From contig CALDUY010000013.1 of assembly GCA_937923405.1 (NCBI GenBank), positions 124,001-188,000 of the forward strand: 64,000 nucleotides of DNA. The letters are read 5' to 3'. This document shows, piece by piece, positions 33,550 to 43,700 of this stretch (its first letter is position 1; each line of letters begins with the position of its first letter). A program made the translations under genes and the position numbers. Source of the stretch: an uncultured Gemmataceae bacterium. Its GTDB lineage: Bacteria > Planctomycetota > Planctomycetia > Gemmatales > Gemmataceae. The notes beneath the pieces are model-generated. The model had not been told where the DNA came from and searched no databases. It saw only the letters and a program-made list of their open reading frames with translations.

Positions 33550-33856
33550 TGCTCAATCTCCTCCATCGAATCCGACACTTTCTAGCTTCGGTATACCAGG
33601 CCTTGCCGCTCTTGCCCAGGGGTACTGTTCTGTGGCGATGAGACGACCGTATCCGGTTGCACCAGCTTGAATCGATAGCTTGAATTTTTTTCGCTGGAAT
33701 TGTCAACTTTTTTGAATTCCTGTGGCCCGATAGTCGATAAAGACGGTACAGACGACTCAGACAGAGCGACCGGGAATAGGGCGTCGGTGCGCCGACGTGG
33801 GGGAGTGCAGGCTCGGAGCATGTCACTAGCCGAGCCGCTTTACGGGGAGAAGATCC
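33550..33856. other. 307-bp divergent intergenic region with promoter-like elements
   Basis: No gene is seen. It holds the leader of the 59-residue gene on the minus strand. For the plus-strand gene it holds a weak promoter-like pair, TTGAAT (33712-33717) and GATAAA (33736-33741), 18 bases apart. A perfect six-base-arm hairpin, CGTCGG-TGCG-CCGACG (33782-33797), lies 60 bases before the start of the next gene. An AT-rich patch precedes the promoter-like pair. Confidence 0.35.
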
Positions 33857-35431
33857 ATGGCCGCTGGATGGTTTACCTGGACCTGCTTGCTGTTGGCCGG
33901 CTCGGCTGTCACCGAAGATGTCGTCTACATGAACCAGCGCGGCTTTCAGATTCCAATCCGCGTGCAGCCAGAACGGCAACACGAGGTGAAAGAACTGATC
34001 CTCTACACCTCGAGCAATCAGGGCGGCAACTGGGGGATCTATGGTCGAGCCGATCCGGTCAAAAGCAAAGTGTTCGACTTCTGGGCACCCAAGGATGGAA
34101 TTTACTACTTCAGTGTTGCCACTATCGACGCCCGAACCGGCAAACAGGATCCCGAGAATATCTATCAGGCTCCGGTGCAGATGAAAGTCTGTGTCGATAC
34201 CAAGCCGCCGGTAGTTCAGATCAACAAGCTCGAACGGATCGGCGATGAAATCGTCGTCGCGTGGGAAGCCAGCGACGAACGGGCCGAATGGACCAGTTTC
34301 GTGCTGGCCTGGCGACCAGCGGACAACCCCGGCGGGCAGTGGACGCCGTTGCCCGTGACGCAACCATTTGAGCGCGGCAATCATCGCTTCCGGGTCAACG
34401 TGCCTGGAGATGTCCATGTGCGTGCTACCCTGAAGGATTTGGCCGGCAACGAGGGGGCCGACGAAAAGGTTGCTCCGGGAACCACGAATCGCTTCGATCC
34501 AGCTCTCGCCCGAACTCGTAGTGACGAGTTACCTCCGCCAGCTCCGGTGTCGTCGATGCCGCCGCCCATTCCGGCTACTGCCACGTCGATGCCGCCTCCA
34601 TCCGCGCCGATGACTAGCGTGCAACAACCGCCAGCCACACATTCTCCCATGCATTCGCCGATGCCCGCGCAGTCGCCAGGTTACGAACACACGCCGATCA
34701 GCAGCAGTTCGTCTAATGCGTCGCTGTACTCGCCGCCTGCTCCGTCGCGTGGTCCCTTGCCGCCAGTGCAGATCGTCAACAGCCGACAGACCAAGCTGAG
34801 CTTCGAGGTGGCTCGCTTCGGTCCCTCGGGGCTGGGAAGTGTGGACGTCTACGTTACCAAAGATGAAGGCGCGACCTGGGAAAAGTCGCCGGACGATCCC
34901 GTGATGACGCTACCCGTTTCTCCGGAGATCAACAGCCAAACGCCGGTTCGCGGCAGCGTGACGGTGAACCTGCCGGAAGAAGGGAAGATCTATGGGTTCT
35001 ACCTGGTGGTAAAAAGTCGCGCTGGTCTGGGCAAACCGCCACCCATGCCCGGCACTGCACCGCACGTTCGCTTGGAATGCGACACAACCAAGCCCGAGGC
35101 CACTTTGTTCATGCCTAAGCCCGATGAGTTGAACGGATCGCGACTAGTACTGCTGTGGAAGGCCACCGATCGCAATCTGGCTCAGAATCCGATCACGCTG
35201 GAATACACCACGAACCCGGCGACCGGCCCTTGGGAGTTCATCGGCGGGCCAGAGTTGCCCAACACGGGTAGCTACACCTGGGACGTACCGCAGAAGATTC
35301 CGCCCAAGGTGTACCTAAAACTGACCGTGCGCGACACAGCCGGCAATGTCGCCGTCGCCGTCACCGGCGAGCCAGTCCTGATCGATCTGACGGTTCCCGA
35401 AGTGGGCGGCGTCCAGGTCATCGGACGGTAA
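33857..35431 (+). CDS. Secreted protein with Ig-like beta domains and Pro/Ser-rich linker
   Basis: A 524-residue protein with a signal segment (GWFTWTCLLLAGSA) and two similar halves. Each has Ig-like or fibronectin-like strands with 'DTKPPVVQI'/'DTTKPEATLF' openings and an 'AGNEGAD'/'AGNVAVA' ending, i.e. two or three beta-sandwich domains. The centre (about 215-305) is very Pro/Ser/Thr/Met-rich (repeats like SSMPPPIPATATSM) and looks like a flexible linker. No enzyme motif or heme site is present. It is probably a surface or adhesion/structural protein. The start ATG 33857 is preceded by GGGGAGAAG. Confidence 0.8.
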   Translation: MAAGWFTWTCLLLAGSAVTEDVVYMNQRGFQIPIRVQPERQHEVKELILYTSSNQGGNWGIYGRADPVKSKVFDFWAPKDGIYYFSVATIDARTGKQDPENIYQAPVQMKVCVDTKPPVVQINKLERIGDEIVVAWEASDERAEWTSFVLAWRPADNPGGQWTPLPVTQPFERGNHRFRVNVPGDVHVRATLKDLAGNEGADEKVAPGTTNRFDPALARTRSDELPPPAPVSSMPPPIPATATSMPPPSAPMTSVQQPPATHSPMHSPMPAQSPGYEHTPISSSSSNASLYSPPAPSRGPLPPVQIVNSRQTKLSFEVARFGPSGLGSVDVYVTKDEGATWEKSPDDPVMTLPVSPEINSQTPVRGSVTVNLPEEGKIYGFYLVVKSRAGLGKPPPMPGTAPHVRLECDTTKPEATLFMPKPDELNGSRLVLLWKATDRNLAQNPITLEYTTNPATGPWEFIGGPELPNTGSYTWDVPQKIPPKVYLKLTVRDTAGNVAVAVTGEPVLIDLTVPEVGGVQVIGR

Positions 35432-35459
35432 CTCCGCGAGCATCTCCACTTTATTACTT

Positions 35460-35502
35460 GACCCAGTTGTTGCGCTCCGCCGAAACTGGGTCGAGTTGTT
35501 TT
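35460..35502 (+). terminator. Rho-independent terminator after the Ig-like gene
   Basis: GACCCAGTT (35460-35468) pairs with AACTGGGTC (35484-35492), a perfect 9-bp stem with a 15-base loop, then GAGTTGTTTTT. It ends the Ig-like gene's transcript. The 231 bases between it and the next start (35734) hold no gene, only an AT-richer leader with no clear promoter. Confidence 0.7.
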
Positions 35503-35733
35503 TAGTCTTTTCGGACAGTTGGAGATGCTTCTTTTTTGGCCATTTCTGAAATCGTGAACTAAAATCGCATCATAGAGTAACTTCTCGGGTTTGCCATCCA
35601 GTGTTAGGAATTACGCCGTTGGTAACTGGTGTGAGAAGATTCCCTCTTGCCCGCTGGTAGAGAGGGAAGAATACTTCGGAACATCGCAACCGCGTGGCTT
35701 CCTAAGTGTGGTTCGCTTTTGCGGGGTTTCACG

Positions 35734-36618
35734 ATGGAGAAAACGAGTGAAACCTGGGTCACTGCTCCAGATCGGCTCGTTTCCACGACACGCCGCGATG
35801 CGTGTGTCGTGCATATTTATCCCACCGGACCAGGCATGGGAACACGCTATTCCCTGACTGACTCGCCAATGGTTCTGGGGCGGGGCAACGACTGCGACAT
35901 TCGCATCAACGATCATTCTGTCTCGCGCCGGCATGCTCGCATCCAACCCGGCGCGGATGGCTACTATGCCATCGATCTGCAATCGACTAACGGCACCTTC
36001 GTCAACGACGTGCCGGCCTCCATCTGCAAACTCAAGGACGGCGACTATCTGCGTGTGGGCAACTGCATCTACCGCTTCCTGGCCGGTGGCAATGTCGAAG
36101 CGGAATATCACGAAGAGATTTATCGACTGACGATCATCGATGCCCTGACCGACATACACAACAAGCGCTATTTGTTGGAGTTTCTCGATCGCGAACTGTC
36201 ACGATCTGGACGGTACAATCGTCCGCTGGCCCTTATCATGTTCGATCTCGATCGCTTCAAGAATATCAACGACGAGCTGGGCCATCTCGGCGGCGACTTC
36301 ACCTTACGCGAGGTCGCCGCCTGCGTGAAAGGGTCGATTCGCAAGGAAGAACTATTCGCGCGATACGGCGGCGAGGAGTTCGTCATCGTCTTGCCGGAAA
36401 CCACCCTAGAGAGCGGTCAACTCGTGGCCGAACGCATTCGTTCGCTGCTGGAGAAGCACCCCTTCCAGTACGAGGGCAAAACGTATCAAGTGACCATCAG
36501 TGGGGGAGTGGCCGCGACCGATGGTGGTGAGTTGCTCACTCCCCACGACCTGATTCGCATGGCCGACGAGAAACTCTTCCTCGCCAAGAATAAAGGCCGC
36601 AACTGCGTCGTGGCATAA
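35734..36618 (+). CDS. FHA-GGDEF diguanylate cyclase
   Basis: ATG 35734 begins a 294-residue soluble protein; the ORF extends to 35647 without support. Residues about 48-115 form an FHA domain (LGRGNDCDIRINDHSVSRRHA, then DLQSTNGTFVND), which binds phosphothreonine peptides. A GGDEF domain follows, with GGEEF at 212-216 and a metal-binding FDLDRFKNIND. The inhibitory RxxD site is altered to Arg203-x-x-Glu206 (RKEE), so product feedback may be weak. The FHA input suggests control by a Ser/Thr kinase; one lies about 11 kb away (48172-50091), but a link is inference only. Confidence 0.93.
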   Translation: MEKTSETWVTAPDRLVSTTRRDACVVHIYPTGPGMGTRYSLTDSPMVLGRGNDCDIRINDHSVSRRHARIQPGADGYYAIDLQSTNGTFVNDVPASICKLKDGDYLRVGNCIYRFLAGGNVEAEYHEEIYRLTIIDALTDIHNKRYLLEFLDRELSRSGRYNRPLALIMFDLDRFKNINDELGHLGGDFTLREVAACVKGSIRKEELFARYGGEEFVIVLPETTLESGQLVAERIRSLLEKHPFQYEGKTYQVTISGGVAATDGGELLTPHDLIRMADEKLFLAKNKGRNCVVA

Positions 36619-36795
36619 AAGGAAGCGAAAGATCGCGGGCTTGCGAAAGATCGCGGGCTAAAGCCCGCGGCTACCGGTAGCCGCAGGCTTGCTCTGAAAG
36701 GTAGCCGTAGGCTTCAGCCTGCGGTGTAAGCGAAAGATCGCAGGCTAAAGTCCGCGGCTACCGGCGGCTACCTTCGGCGGTTTTCCTCTCGCACG
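36619..36795. repeat. Cluster of inverted palindromic repeats between genes
   Basis: Within 177 bases the unit GCGGGCTAAAGCCCGCGGCT occurs clearly twice in near-perfect form (around 36651 and 36737, the second with a T change), with more degenerate copies in inverted orientation between them (GGTAGCCGCAGGCTTG, GGTAGCCGTAGGCTTCAGCC). GCGAAAGATCGC precedes copies. It fills the gap between two convergent genes and has no coding character. It looks like an interspersed repeat of the REP/BIME kind. Confidence 0.75.
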
Positions 36796-38265
36796 CTAGA
36801 TAATCTGGTGGATCGGATCCGCGCCTTCCACACCGACGAGTTTCTGATCGAGGCCGCCGTAGAAGTACGACAGGCGGTTGGGATCCAGCCCTAGTTGGGT
36901 CAGAATCGTCGCGTGAAGGTTCTTGACGTGGAAGCGATTTTCGACGGCGTTGTTGCCCAGTTCGTCGGTCGCGCCAACTGAGACGCCGCCTTTGATGCCG
37001 CCACCTGCCATCCACATCGTGAAGCCGTAGGAGTTGTGGTCACGACCGGTTCCCACAGCGTACTCGGCAGTAGGTTGTCGACCAAACTCGCCGCCCCAGA
37101 CGACGATGGTGCTGTCCAGCAAGCCGCGCTGCTTGAGATCCTTGAGCAAGCCGGCAATCGGCTTGTCGGTGTCACCAGCATGTTTGCTGTGATTCTTCAC
37201 CATGTCGGTGTGGGCGTCCCAGTTGTCGTCATTGTGGGCACCACCGGAGTAGATCTGGATGAAGCGCACGCCGCGTTCCACCAGCCGACGAGCCAATAGA
37301 CACTTTTGCCCGAAGTCGCGGGTCCGTGGCTGGTCGATGCCGTACAGTGTCAGCGTCTTAGCGGTTTCCTTAGAAAAGTCTACTGCTTCAGGAGCATATT
37401 GCTGCATCTTGTAAGCCAACTCGTAGCTGGCGATGCGAGCCGACAATTCGCTATTGTCCGCGCGGCTGGCCAAATGTTCCTCGTTCTTCTCCCGCAGCCG
37501 ATCGAGCAGTTGGCGTTGGGCCTCTCTGGTCATGCCCGGAGGAAGCTGAAGGTTGTGGATCGGTGTTCCGCTGGCCCGGACGACGACCCCCTGATAGGCG
37601 GCGGGCATGTAGCCCGACGACCAGTTCTTGGGGCCGGAGATCGGCCCGCCGGTCTTGTCGAGCATGACGACAAAGCCGGGTAGGTTCTCGTTGATGCTAC
37701 CTAGCCCATAAGTTACCCACGATCCCAGGCAGGGATGCCCCGAGAGAATGCGTCCGGAATTCATCATCAGCATGGCTGAGCCGTGGATCGGCGATTCGGC
37801 GTACATCGAGTGAATGAAGGCAATGTCGTCGACACACTCGCCGATGTGCGGGAATAGATCGGAGACGTACTTGCCACATTGGCCGTACTGTTTGAATTTC
37901 CACTTCGGCCCAACGACGCGGCCTTCGTTCTTGTGGCCGCCCCGACCAAACGTCTTGATCGAGATGGTTTTGCCATCCATTGGGTAGAGCTTCGGTTTGT
38001 AGTCGAAGGTATCGACCTGGGACGGCCCTCCGTACATGAACAGGAAGATGACCGACTTGGCCTTGGCAGGAAAGTGTGGCGGCTTGGGAGCCATCGGATT
38101 CAGAAACGCGCCCTTGCCGGTCGCTGCCTGAGCCGGGCGATCGAAGAAGCCATCCGCAGAGAGCAAGCCGGTCAGCGCCAAGCCGGTGAACCCTGCGCCG
38201 GTTTCCCAGAAAAATTCGCGACGAGTGCGGCCACAGAACGAGCCGGTGGTGGTTGGTCGGGTCAT
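36796..38265 (-). CDS. DUF1501 domain protein, operon-terminal
   Basis: A 489-residue protein taken from ATG 38265 (a TTG at 38286 overlapping the previous stop is the alternative). The Tat-like signal starts CGRTRREFFWETGAGFTGLALTG. It has the DUF1501 pattern: FMYGGPSQVDTFDYKPKL, GSAMLMMNSGRIL, IVVWGGEFGRQPTAEY and GRDHNSYGFTMWMAGGG, followed by a C-terminal NRLSYFYGG. It is the last gene of the ROK-ThuA-PSD1 operon and follows the PSD1 gene by 17 bases, the usual planctomycete pairing. It is probably exported and works with the PSD1 cytochrome protein, perhaps on one polymer; the substrate is unknown. Confidence 0.93.
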   Translation of the reverse strand: MTRPTTTGSFCGRTRREFFWETGAGFTGLALTGLLSADGFFDRPAQAATGKGAFLNPMAPKPPHFPAKAKSVIFLFMYGGPSQVDTFDYKPKLYPMDGKTISIKTFGRGGHKNEGRVVGPKWKFKQYGQCGKYVSDLFPHIGECVDDIAFIHSMYAESPIHGSAMLMMNSGRILSGHPCLGSWVTYGLGSINENLPGFVVMLDKTGGPISGPKNWSSGYMPAAYQGVVVRASGTPIHNLQLPPGMTREAQRQLLDRLREKNEEHLASRADNSELSARIASYELAYKMQQYAPEAVDFSKETAKTLTLYGIDQPRTRDFGQKCLLARRLVERGVRFIQIYSGGAHNDDNWDAHTDMVKNHSKHAGDTDKPIAGLLKDLKQRGLLDSTIVVWGGEFGRQPTAEYAVGTGRDHNSYGFTMWMAGGGIKGGVSVGATDELGNNAVENRFHVKNLHATILTQLGLDPNRLSYFYGGLDQKLVGVEGADPIHQII

Positions 38266-38282
38266 GGCAGGTATGCTCCCGG

Positions 38283-40781
38283 TCAATCGAGGTACATGAA
38301 TTCATTGCTGTTCAAGGCCAGCAAACAGTACAGCTTAAGGGCGGTTCGGGCATCGAGGTTGTTCTTTTGCTCCAGCGAACGAACGAAGGCCACGTCTTTC
38401 TGAACCTCGTCCTCGCCGGGCTGGCGGCCGGTGGTCAGGCAAATCACTCGCCGAACTTGCTCCGTCAGTTCTCCGCCTTCCTCGGTCAACCGTCGGGCAA
38501 AAGCGTCGGCCTGCTCCTGACTGAACTCGCCGTTGAGCAGTCCCAACGCTTGCGTCGGCACGGTGGTGGTGTAACGAACGGCGCAGCTGGAATCGGTGTC
38601 GGCCAGATCGTGCGTCTGTAGAATTGGCACGATGAGAGATCGCTTAACGTGGACATAGACACTGCGGCGGGCCTGTTCCTCGGGAGGCGACTTGCCCCAC
38701 CCCTCGCCGGGCCGCGATTGTCCGGCCAAGACTTCCGGCGGAATTGTTGGGTAGATCCCCGGTCCCTCCATACGCCGATTGAGCTGCCCAGAGACCGCCA
38801 ACATGCTGTCGCGCACCTCCTCAGCGGTCAGGCGGCGCATCGAATAGCGCCAATAGAGGCTGTTACCGGGATCCACGGTCAACGCCTGCGACTGTCCCGT
38901 CGAAGCCAGACGATAGACCGACGAGGTGACGATTAACCGGTGCATTCGTTTCAGCGACCAGTCACGAGCGAACTCGACAGCCAGCCAATCGAGCAACTCG
39001 GGATGGGTCGGCAGTTCGCCGAGCTTGCCAAAATCGTTGGCCGTGGCCACCAGGCCGCGTCCGAAGTGATACTGCCACAGCCGGTTGGCCATCACTCGCG
39101 CCGTCAGGGGGTTGTCGCGGCTGGCGATCCAGTCAGCCAACACTGAACGCCGACCACTAGTGCGAGCGGAATGCGACGGCTTGGGAATCTTCGGCGTTGC
39201 TGCTCCCAGCACAGTGGGGAAGCCCGGCTCAACCTTCGGTCCCAGAGCGTGCGGATTGCCGCGAATCATGACGTGGGTGTCGGGCGGGTTCCGCAAGCAG
39301 TTGTTCACCGACAACGCCATTTGCTGATAGGGAATTTGCACCCGATCCAACTGGTTCCGCTCGTTCCGCAGCTTGACGTAGGTCTCTTGCTCGTTGCCCT
39401 GGAAGTAACCGCGCATCCGTCGAATCACCGTGGGGCGATCGATGCCCTCGGCAGCGCGCTGATCCTCGGCGGACATGCGCTTGATGACCTCGTCCTCGAT
39501 CTTGCGCATGGCCGCGGCGAGTTCAGCTTTACGGATTTCTCGCCTTTTCGCCTCTTCTTCGTAGAGTTTGCGTTGCTCTGGCGGCGTGATGTCGGTCAGA
39601 TTGGCCATCGACCGCGGATCACGCGAGTTGCTGAAGTGTTTCACGTCCTCGAAGAAGGCGACCAGTCGGTAATAATCCGACTGCGGGATCGGATCCTTTT
39701 TGTGATCGTGGCAGCGGGCACAGTTCATCGTCATGGCCAGAAATACCTGGCCGGTAGTCGTTACCCAGTCGTCGATTTCGTCGGCTCGCGCTAGTTTGGG
39801 ATCGACCGGCTCGTCATCCCACAACCCCAGGCGATAGTAGCCGGTGGCGATGATGCGGTCAGCGTCCTCGCCGGGCAGTTCGTCGCCGGCCAGCTGTTCG
39901 CGGATGAACTGATCGTAGGGCTTGTCGGCGTTTAGCGAACGGATGACGTAGTCGCGGAATCGCCAAGCGTAGGGTTTCGGGCCATCGCGCTCGTAGCCGT
40001 TGGTCTCGGCGAAGCGAACAAGGTCGAGCCAGTGTCGGCCCCACTTCTCGCCATAGGCCGGCGAGGCCAGCAGCGTATCTACCAGCCGTTCATAGGCGTC
40101 GGGCCGCTTGTCTTGGACAAAGGCATCGACCTGGTCGGGAGTCGGCGGCAGCCCCAACAGGTCGTAGTACAGCCGACGTACCAACGTCACACGGTCGGCC
40201 TGAGGATTGGGTGTCAAACCTTTCTCTTCCAGTCGCGACAACACGAAGGCATCGATCGGCGTGCTGAGCCAGGCCGGGTTCTTCACCGTCGGTACGGTGG
40301 GCTGACGCGGCGGGAGATAGGCCCACCAATTACGGTCAGCCTCGGTGATCTCCAGTTTGCCGTGTTCGTCCGACTTGCTGATCTGTTCTTTGGCGGGAGT
40401 CGTGGGCAGTCCCATCTTCACCCACTTGACGAGGGTGTCAAGCTGCGCTGCCGGCAGCTTGCCTGAAGGCGGCATCTCCAGACCGTCCTTGTAGTGGATC
40501 GCTTTCAGCAGCGGGCTGTCGTCGAGTTTGTCGAAGAGTACCGCTGGACCGAGATCGCCGCCCTTGAGGATCGCCGCGCGACTGTCGAGCTTCAGTCCGC
40601 CGCGCGCCTTCTTGTCGGCGTGGCACTTGAAACAGTTCTCTTTGAGGATCGGCAGGACGTCCTTTTCGTAGAAGCCGATCTGCTCGGGGGTGAAGGTCGG
40701 CTCCTTCTCGGCAGCCTGCGGCAGAGCAGTACTCACCAGCCCCAGAACCAGTGCCAGACAAACGAGTCGAGCGATTCGCAT
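38283..40781 (-). CDS. PSD1 and planctomycete-cytochrome-C domain protein (DUF1549/DUF1553)
   Basis: Start ATG 40781 has GAGGAGG upstream; a longer ORF to 40841 lacks this. The 832-residue product has a signal peptide (MRIARLVCLALVLGLVSTALPQ) and a heme site Cys50-x-x-Cys53-His54 (NCFKCHADKKARGG) with the planctomycete-cytochrome pattern. DUF1549 (HWLDLVRFAETNGYERDG) and DUF1553 (WIASRDNPLTARVMANRLWQ) follow. Such proteins are found mainly in planctomycetes and related bacteria, in operons with DUF1501 proteins. Their reaction is not known. It follows the ThuA/CxxCH gene by 13 bases. Confidence 0.95.
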   Translation of the reverse strand: MRIARLVCLALVLGLVSTALPQAAEKEPTFTPEQIGFYEKDVLPILKENCFKCHADKKARGGLKLDSRAAILKGGDLGPAVLFDKLDDSPLLKAIHYKDGLEMPPSGKLPAAQLDTLVKWVKMGLPTTPAKEQISKSDEHGKLEITEADRNWWAYLPPRQPTVPTVKNPAWLSTPIDAFVLSRLEEKGLTPNPQADRVTLVRRLYYDLLGLPPTPDQVDAFVQDKRPDAYERLVDTLLASPAYGEKWGRHWLDLVRFAETNGYERDGPKPYAWRFRDYVIRSLNADKPYDQFIREQLAGDELPGEDADRIIATGYYRLGLWDDEPVDPKLARADEIDDWVTTTGQVFLAMTMNCARCHDHKKDPIPQSDYYRLVAFFEDVKHFSNSRDPRSMANLTDITPPEQRKLYEEEAKRREIRKAELAAAMRKIEDEVIKRMSAEDQRAAEGIDRPTVIRRMRGYFQGNEQETYVKLRNERNQLDRVQIPYQQMALSVNNCLRNPPDTHVMIRGNPHALGPKVEPGFPTVLGAATPKIPKPSHSARTSGRRSVLADWIASRDNPLTARVMANRLWQYHFGRGLVATANDFGKLGELPTHPELLDWLAVEFARDWSLKRMHRLIVTSSVYRLASTGQSQALTVDPGNSLYWRYSMRRLTAEEVRDSMLAVSGQLNRRMEGPGIYPTIPPEVLAGQSRPGEGWGKSPPEEQARRSVYVHVKRSLIVPILQTHDLADTDSSCAVRYTTTVPTQALGLLNGEFSQEQADAFARRLTEEGGELTEQVRRVICLTTGRQPGEDEVQKDVAFVRSLEQKNNLDARTALKLYCLLALNSNEFMYLD

Positions 40782-40794
40782 GCTGGATGCCTCC

Positions 40795-43700
40795 TCAACG
40801 AGTTTCCACGGTAACGGCCAGGACGATCGGCGCGGTATCATCTGGTCCTTTGACCAGGTCCATTTTCGAGATCACATCTTCGCGTTTGGGTGTGATCGCC
40901 AGGTAGCGAACCTGTCGGCCACGCAACGAGTAGGCGAAAGTAGAACCCGGTACGTCGATGCGGCGGATGTAGTCAGCGAAGTGCTGACCGTTCTTCAGTT
41001 CGTGATCCTCGGTCGACCCATCGGCATAGTGCAGACGAATAATCATCGAAACCGATCCTTTTTGTCCTAAAGGATGGCCCCAACCACTGATGCCGCTCAG
41101 CAGATGGATCGCTTTAGCGCTGCTATTGACCGGCAGGGTGACCGACTTAGGCATGGTTGGCGGGATAGTCCCTTGCGGACCGTACAGCAGTACTACGTTG
41201 TTCTTGGTCGGTCCCGGCTCGACGACGTGGAAGGGAACGTCCTTGAAGATCTTCGGCTTCCAGTCGGGGAAGACGAGCCGTTCCCCCGGTTCGCTCTTGC
41301 TGTAGAACATGCCCTGCGAACTGTTGGCGGTCGCCACCTTGTCCAGAGGCAGCGGCAGATACTTGCCCTTTTGGGTCAAGAACTCCAATAAATCAACCAA
41401 CTCTTGCTCTTTGAGCTGCTTCTCGAATCCTTCTGGCATGAGGGACTTAGAAGATCCGCTAAGTTGCTCAATATCGTCGCGCTGGAGCGTGATCCGTTTA
41501 GCTTCCGTGTCGATCAACTCGATCGAGGTGCGTGACTCCGAGGCGAGCATTCCGGAGAATACTTTGCCGTCGCTGGTCGTCACGGTGTAGACGCGGAAGT
41601 TGCCCTCGACGGAACGGCTGGGATCCATGATGTGGATCAGCAGCTCTTCTTTGGGGTGCGTGGCCATGCCTGTCAGATCCGGACCGATGGCGGTGCCTTC
41701 GCCGGAGTGGACGTGGCACTTGGCACACTGGTTCTTGAACACGACCTTACCTTGGGTCGCGTCGCCCTTCTGTTTGAGCAACGGCATAAGCTGTTCGATC
41801 ACTTTCTGACGATCCGGGCTGGGCAGATCGCCGCCTTTGGCAAGCAGTTTAGTAGCTCGGGCACGGAGGGACTTATCTGGGTGGGCCGCTAGCGCCTGTT
41901 TCTGATCCAGGGCCAAGTCGGACAATTGTAGTTTACCTTGTTCGATGCTGTCTAACAACACTTTCGTCGAGGTAGCCCGTCCTAACAGCACGCGGATCGA
42001 GGCAGCCCGGGCCGTCGGCGTCATTTCCGCTAGCCGATCGACGAGCAATTGTCCTGCCTTGCTCGACTGACTCAGAGCGATGGCGTCGAGAATTCCGTTA
42101 ATCAGGCCCGGCAAGGTGCGGGGCGTTAGTTGCGTCAGCAACTGTTCCACCGCCTCGTCGCTCTCCAGCTGGAGTTCGATCAACTGTTTGGCGGCGGCGA
42201 TGCGGTCGCTCTCACGGGCCTCGGCGTTCTCCACTGTTTCCAACAGCGACTTGACCACGGTGGCCAAGTGCATCTCCAACCCCTTGCTTCCCAGAGCGGC
42301 GGCGAGTCGCAGCAGATTGGCCCGAGCAGTCGGCGAACCTTTCTCCAGCAGTTTGGCCAGTGTTTTGCCCGTCTCCTCGCTGAGTTTGGCCGGGCCTTTG
42401 CCCTTCCAACCGCGAGCCAGTCCGGCGAGGATCGCTTCTGAGGTCGTCGCCGGAGAACTGCCCAACGCCTGCAACAACCGCTCGATCGAGTCGCTCGGTC
42501 CGCCGGCGGCATAATGGGCGCTGACTGTCTGGACGATCGGCACAGCACGCGAGTCGAGCGGTTGCTTCAAGCTGGCCACCGCCACGAGGAACCCCGGAGC
42601 GTGCGCAGCGGCAGCGCTGGTCAGGGCGTCGGAAATCCAGCGATCGGCCAAGTTCTCGTCGCGTGTCAGAGCCTGAGCCAGGGCGGGGCCGGCTTTGTCG
42701 GTGGCTTGTTTTTCTGCCAAGGCCAACAAGGTGGCGAGGCGAACGTGTGGATCGTCGTCGTTGAGGAGATTTTTGTCCAAAAGGGCATCCACCGCCGCGG
42801 TAGTTTTCGGCAAGACCAGAGCGGCATTGCGGCGCACGCCGGCGGAGGGATGTTGCAGCGCGGTCACCACGGCGTTCCGCGCCGCCGCTTCCCTCTCAAG
42901 GGCACCGAGGCCATGTAACGTCCACAGGGCATGAATCGCCCCGGGGTTCAGGCCGATGGCATCAACACTAGTGTCGTGGACCAACTCGATCAAGGCGGGC
43001 ACCACGTCCTGTTGGCCCCGTTCGACAAGCAAACGTTGGGCATGCCGTCGCCAGAACAGATTGTCATGCTTCAGAGTCGCCACTAGCTCAGCCGGCTGGG
43101 CGTTGTGCAGCGACAACGGCTTGACTGGCGCGGCTTTTTTGTGGACGAGACGATAGACCCGGCCATGCTTCTTGTCACGCAGCTCGGTTTCATAGGCGGC
43201 CCCGCGCCCTGTGCGATAACCTGCCGGCGTTGGGTTGTGCTGGACGATGAAGTTGTACCAGTCGAGAACCCAAACGTGGCCATCGGGGCCGACCTCGGCC
43301 ATGATCGGCGCGCACCATTCATCATCGGAGGCCAACAGGTTCCAGGCATTCCGTGAGCGGAAGTTACTACCGTCAGGTTGAAGCTGGAACGTCGCCACCA
43401 GATGCCCGGTCGGTTCGCAGACGAACGCCGTCTGGTTCCAGTATTCGCGCGGATAGGTGCGGGCCGTGTACAGGGCGTGTCCCGCCGCTGCCGTGAACCG
43501 CCCGTGGTAATCGACCTGACGCACCTTGTCGGTAATGGGGTGCATCGGCGCATTGCCAGCTATGCCGCGCAACACGCTAGAGGACCAGCCGCGCACCGAC
43601 TCGTAGTACCGGTTGGGGACAGGCAGATACTCGCTGGGGTTGCCGTTGGCGGTCGAGCCGAACAACAACCCCTCCTCGCTGAAGCCGACGCCCCAAGAGT

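Noticed and set aside
33524-34417. 297-residue minus-strand ORF
   Set aside because: It is antisense to the Ig-like gene and crosses the promoter region; the shorter 59-residue gene in this area has much better support.
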